From Cricetomys ansorgei (taxonomy: Eukaryota; Chordata; Mammalia; Rodentia; Nesomyidae): 64,000 nucleotides of DNA. The notes below the pieces were generated by a model. It did no database searches. It was not told where the DNA came from and was given only the letters and a program-made list of their open reading frames with translations. The position numbers and the translations under genes were made by a program. Position 1 is the first letter of the stretch; each line of letters opens with the position of its first letter. Where the stretch lies: contig JAMJFZ010004031.1 in the NCBI GenBank assembly GCA_026225945.1, positions 9,002,001-9,066,000 on the forward strand. The letters run 5' to 3'. Of the stretch, positions 33,239-44,105 are shown one piece after another.

Positions 33239-33320
33239 TCCTCCTCCTCCTCCTCCTCCTCCTCCTCCTCCTCCTCCTCCTCCTCCTCCTCCTCCTCCTC
33301 CTCCTCCACCCCCCCCCCCC
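33239..33320. repeat. (TCC)n microsatellite ending in a C run
   Basis: About 23 perfect TCC units (33239-33307) followed by A and C12 (33309-33320). Both strands give open frames only because the unit is a triplet. Confidence 0.98.
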
Positions 33321-33483
33321 ACTTCTTCCCATGTCCTGCTTGGCATAGGACCCAGAGCTTTGTTCATGCTAGGCCATCATGCTACATCTAACTCACATCT
33401 TCATTCTTCTAAAGAAAAGGATACATCCTTTCATCTTCCTGTACAGTCTCTAATTCATGAAGGCAAGTTATTAAAAAGGAAAA

Positions 33484-33690
33484 CCTGTATCTGTAGCCCA
33501 GGCTGGCCTCAAACTCATGGTAATTCTTCTGCCTTAGAAGAATTCAAGGCACTGAAATTACAGGTGTCAGCCAGCATACTCCCTCTCTTCCTTTCTTCCC
33601 TGGGCTGGCCAGGTTGCTCGTGAGCTCAGTAACTTGCTGTCCCGATCTCTTGAGTGCTGGAATTGCAGGCATGTACTCTACCCTCAGTGT
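33484..33690 (-). repeat. Two old B1-like fragments, antisense
   Basis: 33484-33584 ('ctgtagcccaggctggcctcaaactcatgg...') and 33601-33690 ('tgggctggccaggttgctcgtgagctc...gagtgctggaattgcaggcatgtactc') are both reverse 7SL-type pieces. Confidence 0.65.
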
Positions 33691-33760
33691 CTTAGTTTTC
33701 CATCATGAAAGGGGCTAAAAAAGGTTCCTGCTCTAAAAATGGTGTTTATCATGGTAAATT

Positions 33761-34045
33761 ATAACTATATATAATCTAACATTTACCATCAGCCAATTTT
33801 AGGTGTACAATTCAGTGGTGTTAAGTAGCCATCACCAGAATTTTCCATAAACTCAGAATGAAATTTTCTGGTCTTTAAACAATAACTTGCCATGTTCTCC
33901 TCCCTCCTGGTAACTTTTGTTTTCTGTCTCCAAAAATTTGCCTGTTCTAGATGACTTATAAATTAGAATTATATGATTTTCATCCTTTTCTATTTAGTTT
34001 ATTCCATTAAGCATAAAACATTCAAGAATATCAATGTTTAAATAC
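33761..34045 (-). mobile_element. Ancient L1 3'UTR fragment, antisense
   Basis: 'ttttaggtgtacaattcagtggtgttaag', 'gccatcaccagaattttcc', 'acaataacttgccatgttctcctccc' and 'gtctccaaaaatttgcctgttctag' are landmarks of old mammalian L1 (L1M) 3' ends in reverse. Confidence 0.75.
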
Positions 34046-34070
34046 GCCTCTACTTTTTTATCACTTTTTA

Positions 34071-34272
34071 AAAGTTATTTTTATTTTTATGTGTGTGTTT
34101 TGAGTGCTCCTTGCGTGCATGTGGGCACATGTATGCCTGGTACCCAGAAAGGCCCAAAGAAGACCTACTGCCTGTAACTGGGTGTAAGCCAGCGCATGGG
34201 TGTCAGAAACCAAACTCAGGTCCTCTGCAAGAATAGCAAGTACTGTTAACCCCTGAGCCATCTAGCCAGCCT
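34071..34272 (-). repeat. B2 SINE, antisense
   Basis: The reverse B2 ends 'agaaaccaaactcaggtcctctgcaagaatagcaagtactgttaacccctgagccatctagccagcc'. Nearly full length. Confidence 0.92.
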
Positions 34273-34380
34273 CTTTACTGCTATTATAAAGTAAATTTAT
34301 AGAAAACAAACCCTAAAGGTTAAAAAAATACTTTTTAAAAAAAAAAGTACATAAATCAGTTTTAAAGTTCATGACCTGTG

Positions 34381-34650
34381 GACTGGGGAAGATAACTCAA
34401 TTGGTGAGTGCTTGTAAGAGGACCTGAGTTTGATCCCTAGAACCCACAAAAAATAATGAGATGCTCTGGCACACTCATAATTTCAGTGCCCAAGGCACAA
34501 AGACGTGGACTTACTGGTCATCCAGCCCAACCTACAAGGCCAATGAAATACTCCTGATAAATGACACAGAGTTTGTCCTTTGGCCACCATATAAGCACAT
34601 ACACAATCACATACATATTCATCTGCGCACGCACGAACACAAACACATGG
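34381..34650 (+). repeat. B4-type composite SINE, sense
   Basis: The head 'gactggggaagataactcaattggtgagtgcttgtaagaggacctgagtttgatccctagaaccca', a B1-like centre 'tctggcacactcataatttcagtgcccaaggcacaaagacg', and a tail 'tttggccaccatataagcacatac'. It mirrors the antisense copy at 22821-23115. Confidence 0.72.
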
Positions 34651-34662
34651 AAAAAAGTGATA

Positions 34663-34832
34663 AGGGCTGGAGGAGTGGCTCAGTGATTAAGAATGTTTGC
34701 TGAGGACCCAGGTTAAATTCCTAACACCCATGTCCAGCAGCTCACAACTACATAAGGCCACCCCTTGGATATCCGGTGCCCTCTTCTAGCCTCTGTGGGC
34801 CCGTGCACACATGTACACACACACACACACAC
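34663..34832 (+). repeat. B2 SINE, sense, ending in (AC)n
   Basis: 'gggctggaggagtggctcagtgattaagaatgtttgctgaggacccaggttaaattcctaacaccca' to 'cacatgtacacacacacacacacac'. Confidence 0.9.
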
Positions 34833-35035
34833 TACACCCCTACCTAGTTTTTTAAGTGTAATAATCAGGAGTATAGTTAGATTGTTATATTTTATTATTT
34901 GAGTCTATTTAGTTTATTATTTGAGCATTCCAAAGGTTATAAAAAGGAAGATAAAAATTTTCAAAGTGAGAGTGATAAAATCTTTCATTTGATGTATTAA
35001 TATCAACGTGGGACTCAAACTCTGTGTCGTACTTA

Positions 35036-35382
35036 TTTTTCTATTGCCATGAAGTGACACCTTGATCAAGGCAACTTATAAATGAAAACATTTAGTTGGG
35101 GGATTGCTTACAGTTTCAGAAAGTTAATCCATGATCATCTTGGAGGGGAACATGGCATCAGGCAGGCTGATTCTGGAGCCAGAGCTGATAGCTCACATCT
35201 GATCCACAACTTCAAGGCAGAGGGACTAACTGGAAATGGTGTGTTTTTGAAAGCCCATCCCCAGTGACACACCTCCTCCAGCAAGGCCACACCTCCTAAT
35301 CCTTCCCAAGACAGTTCCAACCAGGGACCATGCATTCAAATGCATGAACCTGTGGTGGCCATTTTAGTTCAGACCACTACAC
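35036..35382 (-). mobile_element. LTR-like rodent medium-reiterated element, opposite orientation to 24110
   Basis: 'tttctattgccatgaagtgacaccttgatcaaggcaactt', 'gaaaacatttagttggggg', 'agtgacacacctcctccagcaaggccacacctcctaat' and 'gcattcaaatgcatgaacctgtggtggccatttt' match, in reverse, the family seen at 24110-24449. No coding. Confidence 0.72.
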
Positions 35383-36587
35383 TGTGGTAGATTGGACTAC
35401 ATCACGGATGCAGAAGTAATGATGATGGTGAAGAGTACACTGATGAGAGGGCTGTAAGCAGTGATGCTTTTAAGCAGCTTTTTGCATAATTGACTACAAT
35501 TAATCAAATAATCTTACACACTATATTTTGTTTAATTTACAGTCATTGTTTTTGGCAAAGAACTATTATAAGGTTTTAGAGAACAAATTGACTTTATATT
35601 TGGTCATATAGCATATGAACATGTAGGTAAAAATTGCTAGAGATGAAAAACTTATGTCATTTACTCTCAGAAATTTTATTTACAGACTGAAGCTTGTATG
35701 GAGCAGGTTCAGCCAGCTTAAGGCTATTTTAAAGAATGAAGTTTTATTCTTAAAATATGAGGCAATAAATGAAGTGAGATTTTAAAAGAGATTCAAGAAC
35801 GGTTTTTGTATAGCCACATGCCTTTTGGAGTTGAACTGTAAGTCATGCCAGGACAGCTCCTAGGAACTCAGCAGTCTGCGCCTCTCTCTGGTGTTCTGCC
35901 CACTTAGATCCAGATATGCCATTTCTCTGTCAACACAGAGAAATCTACTTTTCCTTCTATTGCTGCTAGGATTTACATCTTGCCTTACATATTATTTTTA
36001 TTTCTGACATTTGCTTCTTTACAATTTATGGCTACTTAGCTTACTTAATTTCAGGCAGTTTACCTGTATGTTTTCATTGTTTCTTCTTTGCTTTCTACTT
36101 GTTTATATTTCCTGATGCAGATTCGTGAGCCTGAGCATTACATTGCATTTGTTCCCATTTTGGCAGAGCTCTTGCAGGTTACCACTGCACAGGGTCAGAT
36201 TCCCACTAGTTGTGTATAAGAGACTATCTAGGGAAGGACTTACTTCCTAACAGAAGTTATGGACTGAGCGACATTTCTTTGGAAAAGGACTAGGGGTCAA
36301 GTACCACGGGAGACAGTGTGTTCAATATGTTGTGTAAAATGGTATGAGTCTTTGTACACCCTGCCCTGTTCTTGATTTGAGGACAAAAGTTAGGAAGTAC
36401 AGGTGTTTGAGCCTCCCAAGATAATGTAGAGGGATACAGTAGATTTGGAGCAAGTGTCCCAAGTGTGAGACTCATTTGCAATCAGACTATTTTAGAATCA
36501 TCAGACAGAAGACGAAAGTATATTATCTTGATATATCAGTAACATATCTAGTCTTTGATATCAGTTCTTAAATGAATGTATAGATAT
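35383..36587. other. Intronic sequence, nothing recognised
   Basis: No SINE, exon or RNA gene recognised over 1.2 kb. Confidence 0.45.
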
Positions 36588-36765
36588 ATACCAGTGGTAG
36601 AATGTTTTCCTAGGATGCACAAATTTGATCTCAAGCATCAAAAGCAATGAATCAAAAGCAGGGCTTGGTGATACATGCCTGGAATCCCAGTAGTTCAAGG
36701 CCATTCAGGACTACATAGTGAGACCCTGTCTCAAAAACAGCAGGAAAAATTAAAAATAAAGTAAG
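36588..36765 (+). repeat. ID-B1 composite (B4-type) SINE, sense
   Basis: An ID-like head ('accagtggtagaatgttttcctaggatgcacaaatttgatctcaagcatc') then a B1-like half ('gggcttggtgatacatgcctggaatcccagtagttcaagg...gagaccctgtctcaaaaac'). Confidence 0.75.
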
Positions 36766-36911
36766 GCAGGGTAGCTCATACCTCTGCTTCCAGTACTTGG
36801 GCAGCAGAGGTAGGAGAATCACAAGTTGAGGCTAGCCTAGTATATAAAGTGAGACTTTGTCACAAACAAACAAATGAGTGAATGAATGAACGAATGAACA
36901 AATGAGTGAAG
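36766..36911 (+). repeat. B1-like SINE, sense, with (TGAA)n-type tail
   Basis: 'gcagggtagctcatacctctgcttccagtacttgggcagcagaggtagg...gagactttgtcacaaac', tail degenerated to GAATGAATGAACGAATGAAC. It is inserted directly after the previous element. Confidence 0.8.
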
Positions 36912-36930
36912 GATAACAGAAAGCTAGATG

Positions 36931-37105
36931 GTGGCTGGGGAGATGCCCAGCTTGCCTGCTGGGCAAGTTCTGCCTTTGAATCCCCAGCATCATAAAAGCT
37001 GTGTTTGGTGGTGGAGAACAATCAAGGAAGATACCCAGCATTGACCTCTGACCTCCACATATACATGCTGGCACACATGCTACACATATGCACAAAAGGA
37101 GAAAA
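36931..37105 (+). repeat. B3-like SINE, sense
   Basis: 'gtggctggggagatgcccagcttgcctgctgggcaagttctgcctttgaatccccagcat' to 'ttgacctctgacctccacatatacatgctggcacacatgc'. Confidence 0.8.
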
Positions 37106-37497
37106 AAATATGCCAGTGCTTTGATATATATGCCATAGGAACATTTACCCAAATATTTCTACCTGTTCACCTTTTCCCAGTAACCTGCCAAACACAGAAA
37201 AGATTTTTAAGAAGACATGCAATTGTCCCTATGAATATGATTTCCTATGAGCCCTTAGTGGTATCTAGCTTCTCTATTTGTTCTCTGCAGCTGTTTTCCT
37301 GTGCTCCCCAAACCTTTAACTTGTGCTCACTCTGTAATTCCACCCATCTCTTACCACCATCAGATAACCTTGTCCCCAAGGCCAAGATAAAAACCCATAG
37401 ACATAGAAATTCTTTCAATTTTTCACCAACCAAACCTGAAGCCAACTTACTCTCTTGTCCATAGAAATCCTTTTTTCTTTTGTTGCTTTTAAATGGC
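37106..37497. other. Intronic sequence, nothing recognised
   Basis: C-rich in part (37290-37450). No repeat or gene recognised. Confidence 0.4.
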
Positions 37498-37640
37498 TTT
37501 TTAGATATAATTCATATACTAGAATATTCACCCTTTTTAAAGTGTACAATTCACTGGGCTTTTAGTATATTCATAAAGTTGTGTTTTGTCCCCAGCAATC
37601 AATGCTTCCCTCCCTCCTTCCTTCCCTCCTTTCCTGTACA
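37498..37640 (-). mobile_element. Ancient L1 3'UTR fragment, antisense, plus CCTT tract
   Basis: 'taattcatatactagaatattcaccctttttaaagtgtacaattcactgggcttttagtatattcataaagttgtg' is the same L1M 3' landmark as at 33761. A CCCTCCTT tract follows at 37604-37636. Confidence 0.7.
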
Positions 37641-37998
37641 AATTGCTTAAATTGTATCTAAAATTATTGGAAGTAGAAATGTTTTTAATATGATTTTTTC
37701 CCATATTCTTCATTATTTGCATATAGCTTCTGTTATATCTTAAGAACTGGATCCAAATTCTAAACACAAATCCATTTATGTTTCATATGTCTTGTACATA
37801 CATATTACCCAGAGACATTTTCATGCAATGTTTTTAGTATTCCTTCACTTTGACTGCCCACTAATCACATGAGATCAAGTGAGGCATTTCTCACTTGTCA
37901 AGGCATCAGTGTTCAGAAAGCTGTAGATTTTGGAGGTTTCCATGTTTCTGTGTTAGGGATTCTCAGTGGGTTTTTGTTGTTGTTTTGTTTTTTTTCCT

Positions 37999-38120
37999 GA
38001 GACAGGGTTTCTCTGTGTAGCCCTGGCTATCCTGGAGTGTTCTCTGTAGAACAGGCTAGCCTTGAATTCAGAGATGCAACTGCCTCTGCCTGGGATTAAA
38101 GGCATATGTTACCATGCTGG
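37999..38120 (-). repeat. B1 SINE, antisense
   Basis: 'gagacagggtttctctgtgtagccctggctatcctggagtgttctctgtag...' to 'taccatgctgg', with a T-rich tail at 37970-37995. Confidence 0.92.
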
Positions 38121-38257
38121 TATGGAATTAATCAGTTTTATGTATCTATGACTTGTCTACCAAATTAGATTATTTTCAACAGTTTCAAGATTTTTCATAG
38201 TCAAAAGTTTGGGGCTACAACTTTGTAAATGCTCCCTTCAATTACATAGTATTCAAA

Positions 38258-38416
38258 ATTTTATTTATTGTTACTGTGTTTGTGTGGGTACTCATGCTGC
38301 AGCGTATGCATTCAAAAGTCAGGAGATACCCTTGTGAAGCCGGTTCTCCTCATCCACCTGTAAATAGTTCTGGGGATGCAATTCGGATCTCTAGACTTGC
38401 AGAGCCATCTTCCCTA
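38258..38416 (-). repeat. B2/B3-type SINE, antisense, diverged
   Basis: 'tgtgtttgtgtgggtactcatgctgcagcgtatgc...' to 'tctggggatgcaattcggatctctagacttgcagagccatcttccc'. Confidence 0.75.
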
Positions 38417-38914
38417 CACAACTGCATTTTTTCTATCCTTCTTAAAACTTCCCAGAAAGTCATTCATATTTATAACCTTCAGTGATGCTAATCTCTTTAA
38501 CAATTACAAATGCTTTGTCTGCACTCTGTCTGTCAGCAACTTTATAGGTCATGTCCCCAAAAAACTGAAGATCTTTTTATGTATTTCTGTTTCATTTGTT
38601 GCTTTCTTTCCTGTAAACCTGAATAAAAAAGCAGTCAGCAGTAGCTATGCCAAAGCCTACATTACTGGACAAAGTAGTCCATTACTTGAGTTCACCTTAC
38701 TCAAGTTTTTAGGAGCTAGATAGAATATAGTGAGATACTCTGTCAGACAGTAACATGGATGACCTTTATCCAATAAAGTTTAGTTTCCAATAGAGTCTTT
38801 GTTTCTGTGTCATATCTATTTAGCACAATCTTTGTTGTTCACATTTTTTTATCAGCATTTCAGTCTTTCCTCCTACCAGAATACTCATTAAGATCTAGTT
38901 ACAGCATCCTAGGG

Positions 38915-38917
<3 letters not shown>
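38417..38917. other. Intronic sequence, nothing recognised
   Basis: The 115-codon + frame at 38376-38723 starts in the preceding SINE and shows no recognised domain. Confidence 0.4.
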
Positions 38918-38979
<62 letters not shown>

Positions 38980-39050
38980 GGAGGAGGAGAGGAAGAGAGG
39001 AAGAGAGGAGGAAGAAGAAGAAGAAGGAAGAAGAAGAAGATGATGATGAT
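38918..39050. repeat. (GAT)n / purine (GAGGAA)n compound microsatellite
   Basis: About 20 GAT units (38918-38979), a 60-bp all-purine GAG/GAA tract, then a second short GAT block (39040-39050). Directly followed by the B1 below, so it may have grown out of that element's A-tail side. Confidence 0.97.
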
Positions 39051-39067
39051 TATTTTTGGTTTCTTGT

Positions 39068-39198
39068 GACAGGGTCTCTCTCAATAGCCTGTGCTGTCTG
39101 TAACTAGCTCTGAGACTAGATTGTCCTTGAACTCACAGAGAGCCACCTGCCTCTGCCCGTCAGTGCAGGGAATAAAGGCATGCACCACCATGCCTGGG
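39068..39198 (-). repeat. B1 SINE, antisense
   Basis: 'tgacagggtctctctcaatagcctgtgctgtctgtaactag...' to 'gcatgcaccaccatgcctggg'. Confidence 0.85.
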
Positions 39199-40199
39199 AG
39201 GCCCAAAGATTCTTAATCTCTGGATCACAACCCTCATAACTGAACATAAGAGGATTGTGAAAAATGTAGCAACATTAAAAGGTTTCTGAGTGTGTCGCAA
39301 CCAGAACTTAATTCATGATTAAGCATGTGATGAATACAAGGTGTTTGTGACAGCATTCACCTGTGCTGAGCGCACACCTTCACTGCAGGCCCGGTTCTGA
39401 ACACATGAGTGCACTTTGCACTATATATACCATTATGCCAGCCAACACTGCCTGAAAATCTCAGCTCAGATAGAAGACTGTTATACATCATGACTTATTG
39501 TGATTTACTATACATACAAAGGATTCTGCTTTTACATAACTATAATGGTGTAATTATGGAAAAGAAAGGCTTTTAACATTTTATTACAACCATTTCTCAG
39601 TATATAAGCATGAGATTATTATGTCTTTGTATTATATTTTATTAGAATGATTTCTAAAATTATTGTTCAACTTGCTGGATGAAATTTTGATTTTGAAAAT
39701 TATTAAATAAAAAGTTTGGGCTTGGTATTAGGACAGAATTTCCAAATTTCTGAAATGGCCTTAAACATACTTCTGCCATCTTGTACTAATATTTTTGTGA
39801 AGGGCCTGCTCAGCATTGATGATCAACTCTGAGAAACACTGAAGGTGCTGTACATTCTACAGTATCAAGTATTCAGCCAATATTTAATTCTTGGTGTAAA
39901 TAACCATCTCATAGTATGCAAGTTTGCTCTAGTTTCTAACAAATAGTAATATATATACATGCCAAAAATTATTTTAAAAAATCTTTATGATTTATTAACA
40001 GGAAATGTTTGGCTCATTTGCATGTTATATATACCTGTATACACTGGCCATTAAAAATTGCTCAGGTATAAAGGGATTATTAATGAGAAAAGTTTTAGTA
40101 ACCCTGTTGTTGCTTGCAGCTTTGAACTCTTCCTTATTTCTTCTGTAAACCGGCTCCAAAGACTTATGAACCTCATGGTGAGGCAATTTTGTGTACTGA
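39199..40199. other. Intronic sequence; 39200-39290 possible URR1-like remnant
   Basis: 'aagattcttaatctctggatcacaaccctcataactgaacataagaggattgtgaaaaatgtagcaac' distantly resembles a URR1-type element, but no terminal repeats are visible. The remainder is unrecognised. Confidence 0.3.
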
Positions 40200-40548
40200 T
40201 TACTTTTTTGCTGCTGTAGCCAAAGCCCTGACAAGAAACAACTTAAAGTGAGGAAGAATTTATTTTAGTTCTGGTTGGAGAGTTAGTCTATCATAATGGG
40301 AAAGGCATGAGAACAGGGGCCGCTCCAGGCTACACTGGCAGGAGTAGGAGGTTACTTGCTCATAGCTCTATGCATCAGGAAGCAAACACATCTGGGCTAT
40401 AAAACCATAAGGCCTTCTCCCAATGACCCACTTCCCCTACCTTCTAATAGTTCCAAAACTTCTCAGCTAGTGACAGCAGCCAGGAAAAAAACCAGGTGTT
40501 TAAAGACATGAACCTGTGGAAGACATTTCACATATAAATCATAACACT
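40200..40548 (-). mobile_element. LTR-like rodent medium-reiterated element, diverged
   Basis: 'ttttgctgctgtagccaaagccctgacaagaaacaactt', 'ggaagaatttattttagttctg', 'agttagtctatcataatgg' and 'aggtgtttaaagacatgaacctgtgg' parallel the element at 35036-35382 in the same orientation. Confidence 0.6.
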
Positions 40549-40745
40549 GCTCTTCTTACTATAAAGGCTTTCCCTATGTGATCATATCCATATCTGTGGT
40601 TAGAATTAATTGTAATCTGAGCTCCAAATGAGTGTTTTTAATTTCTGACTTGATTTTCCTTTGATTTTTCAAACAAGGTAGGGCATCTAAAACCAAGGAC
40701 AAGAGCGCTCCCCAAACCCAACTTCCGTTAAACAATTAGTGAAAT

Positions 40746-40815
40746 GTGCCAGCGTCAAACCCAGGATCCTGTGTATACTAATTAATCATTCTCACTGAGC
40801 TACATTGTTGACCTG
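40746..40815 (-). repeat. ID-type SINE, antisense, diverged
   Basis: 'gtgccagcgtcaaacccaggatcctgtg...aattaatcattctcactgagctacattgttgacc' fits the reverse ID core. Confidence 0.6.
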
Positions 40816-41056
40816 TTTTCTTTCCATCATAAACAGTAGACCTAAGGATTTGTTTCCAGCATTTTTTTTTGTTAGCTCTAAGATTAGTATACTCATAAAA
40901 CTACAAGCTAATACAACATTCAGATGACAAGTTTATTCCTCGTAATGCAGAGGTCATATTTTTCAAATTAAAAGTTAGATGGTTTCAAAAGCAGTCCAGG
41001 TTCATATTCCTAAATCTACATTTCTATATAATGATAGGAAAGATGTATGAAATCGT

Positions 41057-41272
41057 GGATGGAGATATGGCTCAGTGGTTAAGAGCACTGGCTGCTCTTA
41101 GAAAGGACTTGTGTTCAGTTGTTGGCACCTTCCTTGTTGGCTAACAACCATCTGTGACTTAAGTTCCAAGGCATCTAGTGCCCTTTTCTGACCTCCATGG
41201 GCACCAGGCACACACACAGCACACAAACATACATGCAGGCAAAATACTGTCTACGTAAAAATAAATAAGAAA
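41057..41272 (+). repeat. B2 SINE, sense
   Basis: 'ggatggagatatggctcagtggttaagagcactggctgctcttagaaaggacttgtgttcag' with the 3' 'gcacacaaacatacatgcaggcaaaatactg...aaaaataaataag'. Full length. Confidence 0.93.
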
Positions 41273-41285
41273 TATGAAATCTCAA

Positions 41286-41466
41286 GGACTAGAGAGATGA
41301 TTCAGTGGTTAAGAGCATTTGCTGCTCTCCCAGAGTTCTTGAATTCAGTTCTAGCACACACATCAGGTGGCTCACAGGGTACCCAGTGTCCTCTTCTGGC
41401 TTCCATGGGCTCCTGCACACATGTGGCAGACACAAATTGACACATATGAATAAAAATCTTAAAGAT
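41286..41466 (+). repeat. B2 SINE, sense
   Basis: 'gactagagagatgattcagtggttaagagcatttgctgctctcccagagttcttgaattcag' to 'cacatatgaataaaaatctt'. Follows the previous B2 by 15 bp in the same orientation. Confidence 0.92.
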
Positions 41467-44024
41467 ATACAAAATCTCAAAATGAGTTTTAAATGCATTA
41501 GAGATTTAATACAAGTGAATTAGTAATGTTTTTACTGTGTACTCATTTGCTGAAAATGGATAAAGTACATATTTTTCAACTAACTTTATTTAACTGGAAA
41601 TTTTTATTGTATATATTATTAATATATTGCATCTATTAATAGATGCTTATATATACAAGCACAAGGGAAAACATTTTTTTGCCTGTTATGCATTTTATCT
41701 AAATAAACCCCCCTTTTGGTCTAATTAGAAGTTTTTCAGATAGGCTATAACATTTTAATTTCTTATTAAAATTAATTTTTCTCTTATATAAGAAAAGAAC
41801 ACACTGAAAATGTAGCATCTACTGATTGTTTATCTGAGATAATCTTACCTGATTGCAATCTACTTCTGGTTTGTCTTAGACAAACAGTAATAGTAATGAA
41901 CAGTAATAAATTGTCTTAGATGAATTTAGTAATCTACATAACTGTGGCTTCTAAGGAAAACACTGTTAGTGAACTTCACGTATAACCTAATTCTCTCTAG
42001 GTAAAACTGCAGTGCTCCTAATGTATAGAATGAAAGAAAAACCTGAAAACTAGCGCCGAAATGCCTCTGTGATAAGGCTCCTGTGTCTGAAGCAAGAATC
42101 TAGTTACTTTTAAATGTAGAGAAACCCCGAAATTCCTTCACTGGTTATCGGCACTCATTGAGGCCCTTTGGCTTTGTAAAAATGTTTAGTGTCTCAAAAG
42201 TATTATATATTTTTATATGATTAAAATTTAATTCCCTTCCTTATTTTTGAATTGGCTTTCTTTTGTCTAATTTCTCTTTTTAATTGGAAAAGATTAATGG
42301 AACAAAGTATAAGATGGTACCTCTGTTTTCTCCTTTTGTATAATCTTGTTGCATGTCTCTACATAAGCTGTTCTGGCCACTCATCATAGTAACCAGCTGG
42401 GCCATTTCACCTGCTGGAGCCATTAAAGAGGACTCTCTTCCCCCTAGATTAATCCCCTCCGACATTAGTTTTTTGCACTGACAACTGCAGCAGGCATTCA
42501 GAATTTGCAGGTGGCCAGTGTGACGCACATAATTGCCTACAATTTTAGGCAATGAATAAAAATGGTCTACATTACTTGTCAAAGGTTGTATATGCAGTGC
42601 CAAGTGAGATCTATGGGAAGCCTTTTAGGGTTTAAAGAACAGTTAATAGCAAGGCTGCACAGGGCTTTTTTAATCATAATGCATTTGTAATATAGCACTT
42701 TGATCTTCTCCTTGTAGGAAATGGTGTTACATTAGCCACTTTTAAACATTTATGAGTGAAATTCAGTTATAGAAGAGTAAAAGTGATTATTCTTAAGCAG
42801 AACATGTTAGATTTCATTAAAAGTTTTCGTCTTGCCCCTTCCTTGTTAAAATCCCTGGGAAGTCCTTTCCCTGGAGGGCTTCAAATCAGGATCTAAGGGC
42901 ACAGGGCCTTTTCTTTATTTTTCTTGTTGGTTACAGTAAGATTTGCAAGGAAGGCATACTAAATATTGAGGTAATTTATACAGGTGGACATTTATAAGAG
43001 AATAACTGTCACGGTAAGGTAGAACACACTCCGGAAATCTGTTACTAACGATTGTGTTGTAGCACATCTTAAGAAATGAATATTTAAAACCGGTCTGTAA
43101 ATTATCTTTACAAAAACAAAACAAAACAAAAATTCCCCCAAAACAAAAAGCCCGGATGACTCTCAAATGTGCCTCTTCTGGAAGAGCTAAGTTTGACCTT
43201 TCAGACCCGAGAGCCTTTTATTAACACCTGCCTGTAAGGAGAGCCTTGCCACACGCAGCTTTTAGATTCAGACCCACAGAACTGATGAGGGAAGGCTTGA
43301 AGGTTCAGTTTGTGTCACTTGCTGTTTGCCGTTTCCATTTCACAGATGATTAATCTTTCTGTGAAGAAAGGCCAGAGAAACAAAGCACATCGGGCTCTTC
43401 CTGCAGTTACTCCTTCTGAATGCACACTAGCTTGCTAACTAAAAGGCCTTTAGATTTCCAGCAGAGAGAGATGTTCTGAAAGTGAATGCAGCTGGTTGGA
43501 GGTCACCAGTGCAGGGCTCTTGCCATTGTGTAATGGAGGCTTTGGCAGGTTGGGGTGGGGGAAGCAGTGGAGAAGGGCAGGGAGAAGGTGTTGGCAAAGA
43601 AAAAAGGTTTTTGTCAGTTCATTTAATATATTAATATTTTGTGAAGTAAATAATCAATAGGTTTAAATAAGTTATTTTTTTTCTTTTTAAAGAAAAAGTA
43701 TACTTTAGTCTCTGTTCAGTATATTCCCCCCTCAAGTTTCATAGTAGCATGTGACATCACTACGTAGTGTTGACTCTTGAATCTTTGTGATTGAATTGTC
43801 TTGCAGTTTTTCATATTGTTAACTAATTTCCTGACTTTGTACACTAAAAGTAATGCTTCATCAATATTTCATCAGTTTTATTTTGAGATACAGAAAATTG
43901 TTTGTGCTTTAGATCTCCTTTCATTACAAAAGTTATCTTTATTTTGAGGACTTGAAACTTTGAGTACTTTGTATCAAGTACTTAGTGTTTATCTTGTATT
44001 TACTTTCTCCTTGATCGTGTACAG
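41467..44024. other. Repeat-poor intron upstream of the 44025 exon
   Basis: About 2.5 kb without recognised SINEs. 42040-42660 and 43180-43560 are higher in complexity and less A+T-rich than their surroundings. The ORFs here show no known domain. The last 40 bp form the acceptor tract. Confidence 0.5.
43180..43560. promoter_or_regulatory. Candidate conserved non-coding element ~0.5-0.8 kb upstream of an OLA1 exon
   Basis: A non-repetitive block of balanced composition containing 'ttattaacacctgcctg', 'cacagatgattaatctttctg' (TGATTAAT homeobox-type core) and 'agaaacaaagcacat' (AACAAAG-type core). It is repeat-free within a repeat-dense intron. A regulatory role is inferred from composition only. 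Confidence 0.35.
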
Positions 44025-44105
44025 GATATAATGTGCAAAGTCAAATCCTGGGTTATAGATCAAAAGAAACCTGTTCGCTTCTATCATGATTGGAATGACA
44101 AAGAG
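44025..44105 (+). CDS. Ola1: OLA1 internal exon encoding residues ~184-210
   Basis: This exon is 81 nt, exactly 27 codons, with phase 0 at both ends. The peptide begins [20 protein letters not shown] and ends HDWNDKE. The acceptor is CTTTCTCC...GTACAG ending at 44024; the donor is GTAAGT at 44106-44111. It continues directly from …LKPEY of the exon 14.4 kb upstream and matches the human OLA1 order. The segment belongs to the second half of the helical insertion and leads back into the nucleotide-binding fold. Because it is symmetric (0-0), skipping it would keep the reading frame and remove 27 residues. I see no evidence either way that this happens. Confidence 0.97.

Noticed and set aside
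33040..33623. Poly-Glu and poly-Pro open frames
   Set aside because: Produced by the (TCC)n triplet microsatellite on either strand.
38807..39107. Poly-Asp, poly-Met and poly-Ser open frames
   Set aside because: Produced by the GAT/GAG triplet repeat.
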